A stretch of DNA of 64,000 nt. Source: Rhizobium sp. L43 (GTDB lineage Bacteria > Pseudomonadota > Alphaproteobacteria > Rhizobiales > Rhizobiaceae). The notes under the pieces are model-generated. The model had not been told where the DNA came from. It ran no database searches and saw only the letters and a list, made by a program, of their open reading frames with translations. The first letter of the stretch is position 1, and each line of letters starts with the position of its first letter. The position numbers and the translations under genes are program-made. Shown here piece by piece: positions 18,980 to 28,104 of the stretch. The stretch is taken from positions 310,001 to 374,000 of the forward strand of contig NZ_NWSQ01000002.1 of NCBI RefSeq assembly GCF_002531725.1, given 5' to 3'.

Positions 18980-20056
18980 ATGGCTTTCGGCTTCGCTCAG
19001 GCTTTCAGGACATTCGGCAAACTGACGCTTGCCGGCGCAATCGGTGCAAGCCTTGCCGCCGGCGACGTCGGCGCTCAGCAGAAGACGCCGAGCCCCGGCA
19101 GTGCCAAGGGGCAGTTCGGCGCCGTCAGCCTGCCGACGCAGGGACCGGCGCAGCCGATCGGTTTTTACGCAAAGGGCTGTATGAAGGGCGCGGTGGCGCT
19201 GCCGACCGATGGGCCGACCTGGGAGGCGATGCGGCTTTCGCGCAATCGCCGCTGGGGCAATCCGGCGATGATCGCGCTGCTCGAACGTCTTTCTGAGGAT
19301 GGGGCCAAATATGCCGGCTGGCCGGGCCTGCTCGTCGGCGACATCGCGCAGCCGCGTGGCGGGCCGATGTTGAACGGTCACGCCTCGCACCAGATCGGCC
19401 TCGACGCCGACGTCTGGTTCACGCCGATGCCGGCGCGCCGCATGACGGCGCAGGAGCGCGAGGATCTGCCCTTCACCTCGATGCTGCAGAAGGACAAGTT
19501 CCTGACCGTCGACCCCAAGGTGTGGACGCCATCGCGGGCGCGGCTGTTGATGCTGGCGGCAAGCTATCCCGAGGTGGAGCGTATCTTCGTCAATCCGGCG
19601 ATCAAGAAGAAGATGTGCGATACTTGGACGGGCGACCGCACCAATCTCGGCAAGCTCCGGCCGGAATACGGCCATGACTCGCATTTCCACATCCGCATCA
19701 AATGCCCGGCCGGCGCGGCCGGATGCACACCGCAGCCCCCTGTTGCCGCCGGCGACGGCTGCGACAAGTCGCTCGCCTGGTGGTTCACGCCGGCGCCCTG
19801 GGCGCCGCCGAAACCGCCGAAGCCCGGCGCCAAGCCGCCGAAGCCGCCGCGCGAGATGATGGTCTCCGACCTGCCGAAGGCCTGCGCCGCCGTGCTCGAT
19901 GCCGCTTCCGTAGCCTCGATGCAGGCCGCCACCTATGGCGGGCCTTCGGCCGCAAGCGCCCTCACCGCCGCTCCGGCAGCGGAGCCCGCTGCCGATGCCG
20001 ACGGAGAACTGCCCGATGTCGGCCCGGTTCCGAACGACAAGCCGGCGATCCAATAA
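18980..20056 (+). CDS. mepA: Penicillin-insensitive murein endopeptidase
   Basis: 358-residue periplasmic zinc endopeptidase that cuts D-Ala-mDAP cross-links in peptidoglycan. The signal peptide region (TLAGAIGASLAAGDVGAQ) is followed by the LAS-type peptidase core: GHASHQIGLDADVW supplies zinc ligands, and HDSHFHIRIKCP supplies the second histidine pair. Six cysteines fit the disulfides of MepA. The C-terminal 80 residues add a Pro/Lys-rich spacer (PPKPPKPGAKPPKPP) and an Ala-rich tail, longer than E. coli MepA. It is divergent from yejA. Confidence 0.92.
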   Translation: MAFGFAQAFRTFGKLTLAGAIGASLAAGDVGAQQKTPSPGSAKGQFGAVSLPTQGPAQPIGFYAKGCMKGAVALPTDGPTWEAMRLSRNRRWGNPAMIALLERLSEDGAKYAGWPGLLVGDIAQPRGGPMLNGHASHQIGLDADVWFTPMPARRMTAQEREDLPFTSMLQKDKFLTVDPKVWTPSRARLLMLAASYPEVERIFVNPAIKKKMCDTWTGDRTNLGKLRPEYGHDSHFHIRIKCPAGAAGCTPQPPVAAGDGCDKSLAWWFTPAPWAPPKPPKPGAKPPKPPREMMVSDLPKACAAVLDAASVASMQAATYGGPSAASALTAAPAAEPAADADGELPDVGPVPNDKPAIQ

Positions 20057-20141
20057 GGAGCACCGGCGCCTTGTCTTTCAAATCGCAAATTCTTGGTATA
20101 GAAGCGGTCAAATCGATTGAATTGCTTGGGCGGAGGGGTTG

Positions 20142-20522
20142 ATGGCCGGCGGTAAATGCCTTGCATTGATTGCGCATGACCAGAAGAAGGACGACATGGC
20201 GGACTTCGCCCGCGCCAACCGGGACATTCTCTCCCGCTGGAAGATCGTCGCCACCGGCACGACCGGCGGGCGGGTGCTCGACGCCGCCCCTGATCTCGAC
20301 GTCACGAGGCTGAAAAGCGGACCGCTCGGCGGCGACCAGCAGATCGGCGCGCTGATTTCGACCGGCGAGGTCGGCGCCCTGATCTTCTTCGTCGACCCCT
20401 TGACGCCGATGCCGCACGATGTTGACGTCAAGGCGCTGATGCGTCTGGCGATCGTCTACGATATTCCGATGGCGCTCAACCACGCGACCGCTATAAAACT
20501 TCTTCCCACACTCGAAGCCTGA
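20142..20522 (+). CDS. mgsA: Methylglyoxal synthase
   Basis: 126-residue cytosolic enzyme converting dihydroxyacetone phosphate to methylglyoxal and phosphate, a glycolytic bypass under phosphate limitation. Family motifs are [11 protein letters not shown] (substrate phosphate and His), TGTTGG, the [12 protein letters not shown] loop, and [18 protein letters not shown] containing the catalytic aspartate region. ATG 20142 follows GGAGGGG closely; a TTG one codon upstream is also open. The phosphate-inhibited enzyme lies upstream of glk and the phn region, but they are separate units. Confidence 0.95.
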   Translation: MAGGKCLALIAHDQKKDDMADFARANRDILSRWKIVATGTTGGRVLDAAPDLDVTRLKSGPLGGDQQIGALISTGEVGALIFFVDPLTPMPHDVDVKALMRLAIVYDIPMALNHATAIKLLPTLEA

Positions 20523-20539
20523 TCAGCACGGAACCGGCC

Positions 20540-21565
20540 ATGCCAAAACCGAACAACAGCACCGCTCCGCTGCCTTTCCCGATCCTGATCGGCGATATCG
20601 GCGGCACCAATGCCCGCTTCTCCATCCTGACCGATGCCTATGCCGAGCCGAAGCAGTTTCCGAACGTGCGCACGGCTGACTTCGCCACGATCGACGAAGC
20701 GATCCAGCAAGGCGTGCTCGACAAAACGGCCGTGCAGCCGCGCTCGGCGATCCTTGCCGTCGCCGGTCCGATCAACGACGACGAGATCCCGCTGACCAAT
20801 TGCGACTGGGTGGTGCGGCCAAAGACGATGATCGAGGGCCTCGGCATGGAGGACGTGCTCGTCGTCAACGATTTCGAGGCGCAGGCGCTGGCCGTCGCCG
20901 CCCTTTCGGATGAGAACCGCGAACGCATCGGCGACGCCACCGGCGACATGATCGCGTCCCGCGTCGTGCTCGGACCGGGCACCGGGCTCGGCGTCGGCGG
21001 GCTGGTGCATGCCCAGCACAGCTGGATCCCGGTTCCCGGCGAAGGCGGCCATATCGATCTCGGGCCGCGCAGCAAACGCGACTATGAGATCTTCCCGCAT
21101 ATCGAGACGATCGAAGGCCGTGTCTCGGCCGAGCAGATCCTTTGCGGGCGCGGCCTCGTCAATCTCTACAATGCCATCTGCATCGTCGACGGCATCCCGC
21201 CGACGATGAAGGATCCGGCCGACATCACCTCGCACGCGCTTGCCGGCAGCGACAAGGCGGCGGTCGAGACCGTCTCGCTGTTTGCCACCTATCTCGGCCG
21301 CGTGGCGGGCGACATGGCGATGGTGTTCATGGCGCGCGGCGGCGTTTATCTCTCCGGCGGCATCTCGCAGAAGATCCTCCCGGCGCTGAAGAAGCCGGAA
21401 TTCCGCCTCGCCTTCGAGGACAAGGCGCCGCATACGGCCCTGCTTCGCACCATTCCGACCTATGTAGTGACCCATCCCTTGGCAGCGCTGGCCGGGCTTT
21501 CCTCCTATGCCCGCATGCCGGCCAATTTCGGTGTCTCGACGGAGGGTCGCCGCTGGCGGCGTTAG
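20540..21565 (+). CDS. glk: Glucokinase
   Basis: 341-residue cytosolic kinase phosphorylating glucose with ATP to glucose 6-phosphate, feeding the Entner-Doudoroff pathway. The ROK-unrelated glucokinase family (Glk, E. coli type) is shown by [15 protein letters not shown] (phosphate loop) near residue 17, [34 protein letters not shown] and LSGGIS. It follows mgsA by 17 bp, so the two are probably co-transcribed. Confidence 0.95.
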   Translation: MPKPNNSTAPLPFPILIGDIGGTNARFSILTDAYAEPKQFPNVRTADFATIDEAIQQGVLDKTAVQPRSAILAVAGPINDDEIPLTNCDWVVRPKTMIEGLGMEDVLVVNDFEAQALAVAALSDENRERIGDATGDMIASRVVLGPGTGLGVGGLVHAQHSWIPVPGEGGHIDLGPRSKRDYEIFPHIETIEGRVSAEQILCGRGLVNLYNAICIVDGIPPTMKDPADITSHALAGSDKAAVETVSLFATYLGRVAGDMAMVFMARGGVYLSGGISQKILPALKKPEFRLAFEDKAPHTALLRTIPTYVVTHPLAALAGLSSYARMPANFGVSTEGRRWRR

Positions 21566-21715
21566 GCTCGGCGCGCACGGCAAATGGAGCGTCCCCGATG
21601 CGTCCTATCCGGACGCTTGGCCGCTCTAGCCAAACCCGTCCCAACTCTTTATAGACCCCGGCAAAAGTGCGCCTCGCCTTCGCGGGCGCTTGGTCCGAGA
21701 CAGGAAACCTCATTT

Positions 21716-23503
21716 TTGGAAGCGGCGGAAAGCAGAACGCAGAGCGTCAGCAGCGATACCGTAACCGGCATCCTGAAGCGCATCATCGCTGAAAACGGCC
21801 GCGACCATCTCTGGGGCTATGTCTTTGCGATTGTCTGCCTCATCGTGGTGGCGCTTTCGACGGCGTTTACCGCCTGGATCATGCGGGCGATCATCGACGA
21901 GGCCTTCGCCAACCGCCGCGCCGACGTCGTCTGGATCATCTGTCTTTCGATCTTCATCGCCTTCGTGCTGCGTGGTTTTGCGAGCTACGGCCAGGCGGTG
22001 GCGCTTTCCAAGGTCGGCAACAATATCGTCGCGCGGTACCAGCGCCGGCTTTATTCGCATCTGATGACGCTTTCGGTCGGCTTCTTCAGCGAGGCGCGCT
22101 CTGCCCATATCGCCGCGCAGGTGAGTCAGAATGTCAGCGGCATCCGCGACGTGCTCAACCTGACGATCACTTCGACCGTGCGCGACCTCTTGACCTTCAT
22201 CTCGCTGCTCGGCGTGATGATCCTCCAGGATCCGCTGCTCAGCCTTGCCGTGTTCATCATGGCGCCGCCGCTGCTTTATGCGCTGCGCTATGTTTCCAAG
22301 CGGCTGCGCTCGGCGACCCGCGAGGCGGTGCATTTGAACAGCCATGTGCTCGGCGCCATGCAGGAGACCATCCAGGGCATCGCCATCGTCAAAGCCTTCA
22401 CGATGGAAGAGGAGCTGGAGCGCAAGGTCAACAAACTCATCACCGGCGCCGAAAACCGGGCGAACCGGATTGCCCGGCTTTCCGAACGCACGTCTCCGCT
22501 GACGGAAAGTTTCGCAGGCTTTGCCGTCGCCAGCGTGCTTGCCTATGCCGCCTACCGCTCGATCTACTACAATGTGCCGCCGGGCGCCTTCTTCTCCTTT
22601 GTGACCGCCTTGCTGCTGGCCTATGATCCGGCCCGCCGGCTTGCCCGCCTGCAGGTGCAGATGGAGCGTGCCGTCGTCAATGCGCGGATGATCTACGAAC
22701 TGCTCGACATGGAACCGCGCCAGCGCGACCTGCCGGATGCAAAGCCGTTGGCGGTGACGCAGGCGAGGATCGAATTCCGCAATGTGTCCTTCGCTTACGG
22801 CAATGAGAGCGTGCTCAGCGGCGTGAGCTTCATCGCCGAGGGCGGGGCCACCACCGCGCTGGTGGGTCCCTCGGGCGCCGGCAAATCCACCGTCATCAGC
22901 CTCATTCCGCGCTTCTACGATCCGCGCGAAGGCGAAATCCTGATCGACGGGCAGGATATCGCCCACATCACCAAGAAGTCGCTGCGCCAGCAGCTCGCCT
23001 ATGTCTCGCAGCAGCCCTATCTGTTCGAGGGCACGATCCGCGACAATATCCGCTACGGCCGGCCGGAAGCGACCGATGCCGAGGTGGAAGAGGCGGCCCG
23101 GCTTGCCTATGCGCATGACTTCATCTCGGCACAGCCGCAGGGTTACGAGACGGCCGTCGGCGAAAACGGCGTGACGCTTTCGGGCGGCCAGCGCCAGCGG
23201 CTGTCGATTGCGCGTGCCCTGGTGCGCAATGCGCCGATCCTGCTTCTCGACGAGGCGACCTCGGCCCTCGACACCGAATCCGAGGCGGCGGTGCAGAAGG
23301 CGCTGGACGAGGCGATGACCGGACGCACCGTCGTCGTCATCGCCCACCGGCTTTCGACCGTGGTGCGCGCCGACAAGATCGTCGTCATGCAGCAGGGCCG
23401 CGTCGTCGAACAAGGCAATCACGAGACGCTTGCGAAGGTCAGCGACGGTCTTTACGCTCGCCTCAACAATCTGCAGAGGCCTTCGGCCTCCGATTCACAC
23501 TGA
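21716..23503 (+). CDS. ABC exporter, fused permease-ATPase (MsbA/lipid A type)
   Basis: About 595 residues. An N-terminal six-TM exporter domain (about 30-310) is followed by one nucleotide-binding domain with Walker A GPSGAGKST, signature LSGGQRQR and Walker B ILLLDEATSALD. It exports lipids, peptides or drugs as a homodimer; by similarity class it is MsbA/multidrug-like, but the substrate is unknown. The frame is open from 21584, but the TTG at 21716 has AGGA 10 bp upstream and begins near where the family homology begins, so I prefer it. It lies upstream of dapB with a 15-bp gap. Confidence 0.88.
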   Translation: MEAAESRTQSVSSDTVTGILKRIIAENGRDHLWGYVFAIVCLIVVALSTAFTAWIMRAIIDEAFANRRADVVWIICLSIFIAFVLRGFASYGQAVALSKVGNNIVARYQRRLYSHLMTLSVGFFSEARSAHIAAQVSQNVSGIRDVLNLTITSTVRDLLTFISLLGVMILQDPLLSLAVFIMAPPLLYALRYVSKRLRSATREAVHLNSHVLGAMQETIQGIAIVKAFTMEEELERKVNKLITGAENRANRIARLSERTSPLTESFAGFAVASVLAYAAYRSIYYNVPPGAFFSFVTALLLAYDPARRLARLQVQMERAVVNARMIYELLDMEPRQRDLPDAKPLAVTQARIEFRNVSFAYGNESVLSGVSFIAEGGATTALVGPSGAGKSTVISLIPRFYDPREGEILIDGQDIAHITKKSLRQQLAYVSQQPYLFEGTIRDNIRYGRPEATDAEVEEAARLAYAHDFISAQPQGYETAVGENGVTLSGGQRQRLSIARALVRNAPILLLDEATSALDTESEAAVQKALDEAMTGRTVVVIAHRLSTVVRADKIVVMQQGRVVEQGNHETLAKVSDGLYARLNNLQRPSASDSH

Positions 23504-23518
23504 GCTGGTGAGACTGAG

Positions 23519-24343
23519 ATGAGCGATGCTGCGATGAAACTGGTGGTGGTCGGCGCAGCAGGGCGCATGGGGCAGACGCTGATCCGGCTCATCCATTCGA
23601 TCGACGGTGTGACGCTGCATGCCGCAGTCGAGCGCGCCGGCTCGCCCTTTATCGGCAAGGATGCCGGCGAGATCGCCGGTCTCGGCCCGACCGGCGTCAT
23701 TATCGGCGACGATCCGCTCAACGCCTTTCTCGATGCCGAAGGCGTGCTCGACTTCACCTCGCCTGCCGCAACCGTGGAATTCTCAGGCCTCGCCGCGCAG
23801 GCGCGCATCGTACATGTGATCGGCACGACCGGCTGTTCGGCAGAGGACAACGCGAAGATCGCCGCCGCCGCCCGCCACGCCCGCGTCGTCAAGTCGGGCA
23901 ATATGAGCCTCGGGGTCAATCTGCTCAGCGTGCTCGCCGAGCAGGCGGCACGTGCGCTCGAACCTGTTGACTGGGATATCGAGATCCTGGAAATGCACCA
24001 CAAGCACAAGGTGGATGCGCCTTCCGGCACCGCCCTTCTGTTCGGCGAGGCGGCAGCAAAGGGGCGCGGCATCGATCTCGCCTCGAAATCGGTCAGGGTG
24101 CGCGACGGCCATACCGGCGCCCGCGAGGCGGGCACGATCGGCTTTGCCACGCTGCGCGGCGGTTCCGTCATTGGCGAGCATTCGGTGCTTTTTGCCGGAG
24201 AAGGCGAAATCGTCACGCTGTCGCATAGTGCGGCCGACCGCTCGATCTTTGCGCGCGGCGCCATCAAGGCGGCGCTTTGGGCGCGCGACAAGAAGCCGGG
24301 TCTCTATTCCATGCTCGACGTGCTCGGGCTTTCTTCCCAATAA
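23519..24343 (+). CDS. dapB: 4-hydroxy-tetrahydrodipicolinate reductase
   Basis: 274-residue cytosolic NAD(P)H reductase of the lysine/meso-diaminopimelate pathway. The Rossmann motif [13 protein letters not shown] lies near residue 9, and the catalytic signature [16 protein letters not shown] (His-His and Lys) near 160. The substrate loop [15 protein letters not shown] is also visible. Length is standard. It sits 15 bp after the ABC exporter and 21 bp before gpmA, all on one strand. Confidence 0.96.
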   Translation: MSDAAMKLVVVGAAGRMGQTLIRLIHSIDGVTLHAAVERAGSPFIGKDAGEIAGLGPTGVIIGDDPLNAFLDAEGVLDFTSPAATVEFSGLAAQARIVHVIGTTGCSAEDNAKIAAAARHARVVKSGNMSLGVNLLSVLAEQAARALEPVDWDIEILEMHHKHKVDAPSGTALLFGEAAAKGRGIDLASKSVRVRDGHTGAREAGTIGFATLRGGSVIGEHSVLFAGEGEIVTLSHSAADRSIFARGAIKAALWARDKKPGLYSMLDVLGLSSQ

Positions 24344-24364
24344 CGATACTACGGAGGCATATTC

Positions 24365-25000
24365 ATGAGCGGTACCCTCGTCCTCGTTCGCCACGGCCAG
24401 AGTGACTGGAACCTGAAGAATCTCTTCACCGGCTGGAAGGATCCCGATCTGACCGAACTCGGAATTCAGGAAGCCAAGGCCGGGGGTGAGGCGCTGGCCG
24501 AATACGGGATCAAATTCGACGTCGCTTACACCTCGGCGCTGGTGCGCGCGCAGCACACCTTGAAACTCGTCCTCGACAAGGTCGGCCAGCCCGACCTCCA
24601 GACGATCCGCGACCAGGCGCTGAACGAACGCGACTATGGCGATCTCTCCGGCCTCAACAAGGACGATGCGCGCGCCAAATGGGGCGAGGAACAGGTGCAT
24701 GTCTGGCGCCGTTCCTATGACGTACCGCCTCCGGGCGGCGAAAGCCTGCGCGACACCGGCGCCCGCGTCTGGCCCTATTACCTCACCGAAATCCTGCCGC
24801 GCGTGCTGCGCGGTGAGAAGGTGCTGGTTGCCGCACACGGCAATTCGCTGCGCTCGCTTGTCATGGTGCTCGACAAGCTGAGCAAAGAAGGCGTGCTCGC
24901 CCTCAACCTCGCGACCGGTGTGCCGATGGTCTACAAGCTGAAGGCGGATTCCACCGTCGCCTCCAAGGAAGTGCTCGGCGACATGTCTGGCGCACACTGA
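24365..25000 (+). CDS. gpmA: 2,3-bisphosphoglycerate-dependent phosphoglycerate mutase
   Basis: 211-residue glycolytic enzyme interconverting 3- and 2-phosphoglycerate. The phosphohistidine motif [10 protein letters not shown] is at residue 8, [12 protein letters not shown] follows, ERDYGDLSG and the second active-site histidine (VAAHGNSLR) are present. It is the short alphaproteobacterial form (about 211 against 250 residues in E. coli), lacking a C-terminal extension. GGAGG-type RBS (CGGAGG at 24352-24357) precedes the ATG. Confidence 0.95.
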   Translation: MSGTLVLVRHGQSDWNLKNLFTGWKDPDLTELGIQEAKAGGEALAEYGIKFDVAYTSALVRAQHTLKLVLDKVGQPDLQTIRDQALNERDYGDLSGLNKDDARAKWGEEQVHVWRRSYDVPPPGGESLRDTGARVWPYYLTEILPRVLRGEKVLVAAHGNSLRSLVMVLDKLSKEGVLALNLATGVPMVYKLKADSTVASKEVLGDMSGAH

Positions 25001-25009
25001 ATTCGGTAC

Positions 25010-25038
25010 GGCGTGCCACTGGAATCGGCTGGCACGCC
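25010..25038. terminator. Bidirectional terminator between gpmA and phnF
   Basis: Arms 25010-25018 (GGCGTGCCA) and 25030-25038 form a perfect 9-bp stem with an 11-nt loop, between two convergent genes. Only a short TT follows on the plus strand. Confidence 0.55.
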
Positions 25039-25053
25039 TTCCAATTGTCGGCC

Positions 25054-25791
25054 TCAATTCTCGATCGTGAACTGCACCCGGTCGGCAGCAAAGCGGCTGA
25101 TCGAATATTGCACCGGCACGCCGTCAAGATCGGTGTTCATCGCCTTGGTGATCAACAGGATCGCGCCTGGGGTGAGTTCGAGGTCGGCCATGTCGGCGGC
25201 ACTCGCATGAGCGGCCGTCACCTCGGTGGTCGCTCTGATATAGTCCGACAGGCCGAGTTCGGCGAAAGCCTTGGTGATCGATTCATGCTTCCGGTAGGCT
25301 TGACCGATCCCGGCGAAGCGGATGGCGGGAAACCAGCTCGTCGCCTTTGAAACCGGCCGCCTGTCGGCATGGCGCAGGGTTTCCAGACGGATCACCTCTT
25401 CTCCCGGCTTCAGGCCCAGCCAGCGGGCGATCTCAGCACTCGCTTCCTCCTTCGCCTCATCGAGCAGAAGGCCGCGCATCTCACGCGCCTGATCGCCGAT
25501 GCCGGCGCTGAAGCGCGTACGCTTTGTGATCGGGAAATTCAGCCGCTCCTTGCGCTCGATCAGCGTGCCGCGACCTTGTACCGCGCGCACGATTCCCTCC
25601 TGCGCCAGCGCCGCCAGAGCGCTGCGGACCGTATGCCGGTTGACGCCGAATTGCTGCGCCAGGATCGTTTCCGGCGGCACCATGCCGGTTTCGTCATAGA
25701 TGCCGCTGCTGATCGCCTCGCGAATCCGGTCGGCGATCTGGCGCCAGAGCGCCACGCCGGTCTGCCTTTGCACCTGTTTCAATCCCGCCAT
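25054..25791 (-). CDS. phnF: GntR/HutC-family regulator PhnF
   Basis: 245-residue transcriptional repressor expected to control the divergent C-P lyase operon. The N-terminal winged helix (about 12-75) contains ETILAQQFGVNRHTVRSALA. The C-terminal UTRA ligand-binding domain (about 90-240) shows VIRLETLRHADRRPVSKATS and YSISRFAADRVQFTIEN. It is transcribed away from phnG across a 117-bp gap that holds both a palindromic site and a Pho-box candidate. The PhnF name follows from context and family. Confidence 0.9.
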   Translation of the reverse strand: MAGLKQVQRQTGVALWRQIADRIREAISSGIYDETGMVPPETILAQQFGVNRHTVRSALAALAQEGIVRAVQGRGTLIERKERLNFPITKRTRFSAGIGDQAREMRGLLLDEAKEEASAEIARWLGLKPGEEVIRLETLRHADRRPVSKATSWFPAIRFAGIGQAYRKHESITKAFAELGLSDYIRATTEVTAAHASAADMADLELTPGAILLITKAMNTDLDGVPVQYSISRFAADRVQFTIEN

Positions 25792-25820
25792 TCGCCCTGT
25801 CCTGCCATTTCAAACCGGCG

Positions 25821-25838
25821 ACGTCACACGCTTGTCAC
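25821..25838 (+). promoter_or_regulatory. Pho box candidate upstream of phnG
   Basis: Two heptamers with an 11-bp period: ACGTCAC (25821-25827), a 4-bp spacer, and TTGTCAC (25832-25838). The PhoB consensus is two CTGTCA(T/C) units with a 4-bp spacer. The site lies about 70 bp before the phnG start. Phosphate-starvation control of C-P lyase by PhoB is established in rhizobia; this particular site is inferred. Confidence 0.5.
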
Positions 25839-25873
25839 GACATCGATTTAAGCGTAGTTGTATCTTGTATGGT

Positions 25874-25891
25874 TGTCTATATCAATAGACA
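25874..25891. promoter_or_regulatory. Palindromic operator candidate for PhnF
   Basis: A perfect 7-bp inverted repeat, TGTCTAT and ATAGACA, with a 4-bp centre, 17 bp before the phnG ATG. HutC-subfamily GntR repressors bind GTCTA/TAGAC-type palindromes, and phnF is transcribed divergently. It would overlap the phnG promoter or leader and block transcription. Confidence 0.65.
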
Positions 25892-25908
25892 TTTTAGAGG
25901 AAGCGGCG

Positions 25909-26385
25909 ATGATCTCAGCGGACAGGAAAGACGCTGCGTCACAGACGGCATCCGGGCGCAAACGCGCCGCCGATCTGCTGGCGCGCGCGGAACGCAGCGA
26001 ACTCCAGGCGGTCTGGGATGCGTTGCCGCAAAAGCCTGCGGCGCATCCGGTGCGCGGGCCGGAGACCGGGCTGGTGATGGTGCGTGGGCGCATCGGCGGC
26101 GGCGGCGCGCCCTTCAATCTTGGCGAAGTGACGGTGACACGGGCGACCGTCCGGCTTGATTCCGGCGCGGTCGGCCATGCCCAGGCGCTCGGCACCGACC
26201 GCGAGAAGGCCCGGCTTGCGGCGGTCTTCGACGCGCTCTGGCAGGAGGAGGCGACGAAGGATTTCGTCGAACAGGCGCTGCTTTTGCCGATCGCCGGGCG
26301 GATCGCCGATGCCGAACGCCGCAAGGCCGACGAAACGGCGGCGACCCGCGTCGATTTCTTCACCATGGTGCGGGGAGACAACTGA
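25909..26385 (+). CDS. phnG: C-P lyase complex subunit PhnG
   Basis: 158-residue subunit of the PhnGHIJ core complex, which with PhnI attaches ribose triphosphate to phosphonates. Family features are RAADLLARAERSEL near residue 22, ETGLVMVRGRIGGGGAPFNLGE and VTRATVRL. ATG 25909 follows GAGG by 8 bp; the longer frame from 25858 crosses the PhnF palindrome and is rejected. Its stop overlaps the phnH start by one base. Confidence 0.93.
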   Translation: MISADRKDAASQTASGRKRAADLLARAERSELQAVWDALPQKPAAHPVRGPETGLVMVRGRIGGGGAPFNLGEVTVTRATVRLDSGAVGHAQALGTDREKARLAAVFDALWQEEATKDFVEQALLLPIAGRIADAERRKADETAATRVDFFTMVRGDN

Positions 26386-26993
26386 TGGGCCTGAAGACAG
26401 AAGCGCTGACCGGCGGCTTTGCCGAACCGGTTTTCCACGCCCAGAGCGTCTTCAAGATGCTGATGGACGGCATGGCCCGCCCCGGCACGATCCAGACCGT
26501 TCAGCCCGATGCCGCGCCGCCGGCGCCGCTCGGCATCGCCGCCGGCGCGATCGCGCTGACGCTTTGCGACCACGACACATCAGTCTGGCTTTCCCAGGGA
26601 CTGGCGAAATCGGCCGTCCCGGAGTGGCTCGGCTTCCACACCGGTGCGCCGTTGACCACCGAAAAGGCCGAGGCACGCTTTGCCTTCACCGAGGCCGGCA
26701 CCGCCCTTTCCTCCTTCAGCCTGTTTGCATCGGGCACGCAGGAATATCCCGACCGCTCGACGACCGTCGTCATCGAGCTCACCGATCTCGAGGGCGGCCG
26801 CAGGCTGGCGCTGATGGGTCCGGGCATCCAGAGCGTGACGGAGATCGCCCCCGTCGGCCTGCCGGAAACTTTCCTCAGGCTCTGGACCGAGAACCGCGCG
26901 CTCTTTCCGCGCGGCATCGACATCGTGCTGACGGTGGGCAAACATTTCCTCTGCCTGCCGCGCACCACCAAGATCACAGCAACGGAGATCTGA
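26385..26993 (+). CDS. phnH: C-P lyase complex subunit PhnH
   Basis: 202-residue subunit of the C-P lyase core complex, structurally related to PLP-dependent transferases but without cofactor. The PFxAQSVFKMLMDGMARPG-like opening (FHAQSVFKMLMDGMARPGTI in part) and the FLCLPRTT ending are characteristic. The start lies in TGATG shared with the phnG stop, showing translational coupling. Confidence 0.93.
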   Translation: MGLKTEALTGGFAEPVFHAQSVFKMLMDGMARPGTIQTVQPDAAPPAPLGIAAGAIALTLCDHDTSVWLSQGLAKSAVPEWLGFHTGAPLTTEKAEARFAFTEAGTALSSFSLFASGTQEYPDRSTTVVIELTDLEGGRRLALMGPGIQSVTEIAPVGLPETFLRLWTENRALFPRGIDIVLTVGKHFLCLPRTTKITATEI

Positions 26994-26997
26994 GCTC

Positions 26998-28104
26998 ATG
27001 TATGTTGCCGTCAAAGGGGGCGAGGCCGCCATCGCCAATGCCCACCGGCTGCTGGCCGACCGCCGCCGCGGCGACCGATCGCTGCCGGCAATCGGCATCG
27101 ACCAGATCGTGGCGCAGCTGGCGCTCGCCGTCGACCGCGTCATGGCCGAGGCTTCGCTTTTCGACCGCACGCTCGCAGCGCTTGCCGTGCGCCAATCGCG
27201 CGGCGATATGATCGAAGCGATCTTCCTGCTGCGCGCCTATCGCACGACGCTGCCGCGTTTCGGCTACTCCAAGCCGCTCGACACGGCTGATATGACGATC
27301 GAGCGCCGCATCTCGGCGACCTACAAGGATCTGCCGGGCGGACAGCTTCTCGGGCCGACCTTCGACTATACCCACCGCCTGCTCGACCCCTCGCTGCTTC
27401 AGGACGAGGCGGTCGATGAGCCCGCGCTGCGCCCAGCTGAAACCGGCCGCGTCATGCGCGTCTCCGAGATCCTCGGCGAGGAGGGCCTGATCGAAGCCGA
27501 CGGCGATATGCCGGAAGATCATGAGATCGGCGACCTGACCCGTGAGCCGATGGAATTCCCGATGACGCGGGATCTGCGCTTGCAGGCGCTCGCCCGCGGC
27601 GACGAGGGTTTCCTGCTGGCGCTCGGTTATTCCACCCAGCGCGGCTATGGCCGCAACCACCCCTTCACCGGCGAAATCCGCATCGGCGAGGTCGAGGTCG
27701 AATTCGACGTGCCGGAACTCGGCTTCGCCGTCTCGCTCGGCGCAATCCAGATCACCGAATGCCAGATGGTCAACCAGTTCAAGGGTTCGGCCAAGGCGCC
27801 GCCGCAGTTTACCCGCGGCTACGGCCTGGTATTCGGCCAGAGCGAGCGCAAGGCGATGGCAATGTCGCTGGTTGATCGCGCGCTTCGCGCCGAAGAGCTC
27901 GGCGAGGATATCACCGCGCCGGCCCAGGACGAGGAATTCGTCATCTCGCATTCCGACAACGTCCAGGCGACGGGCTTCGTCGAGCACCTGAAGCTTCCGC
28001 ATTATGTGGACTTCCAGGCCGAACTCGATCTCGTCCGTCGCATGCGCCGCGAATTCGAAGCCGCCCGCAACGGTGGCGAAGACATGAAGGAAGCCGCCGA
28101 ATGA
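26998..28104 (+). CDS. phnI: C-P lyase complex subunit PhnI
   Basis: 368-residue subunit that, with PhnGHL, displaces adenine from ATP to form alkylphosphonate ribose triphosphate. It begins MYVAVKGGEAAIANAHRLL, has DMTIERRISATYKDLPGGQ near residue 100, and ends with a HSDNVQATGFVEHLKLPHY segment. Length matches the family. It starts 4 bp after the phnH stop and overlaps phnJ by 4 bp (ATGA). Confidence 0.95.
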   Translation: MYVAVKGGEAAIANAHRLLADRRRGDRSLPAIGIDQIVAQLALAVDRVMAEASLFDRTLAALAVRQSRGDMIEAIFLLRAYRTTLPRFGYSKPLDTADMTIERRISATYKDLPGGQLLGPTFDYTHRLLDPSLLQDEAVDEPALRPAETGRVMRVSEILGEEGLIEADGDMPEDHEIGDLTREPMEFPMTRDLRLQALARGDEGFLLALGYSTQRGYGRNHPFTGEIRIGEVEVEFDVPELGFAVSLGAIQITECQMVNQFKGSAKAPPQFTRGYGLVFGQSERKAMAMSLVDRALRAEELGEDITAPAQDEEFVISHSDNVQATGFVEHLKLPHYVDFQAELDLVRRMRREFEAARNGGEDMKEAAE

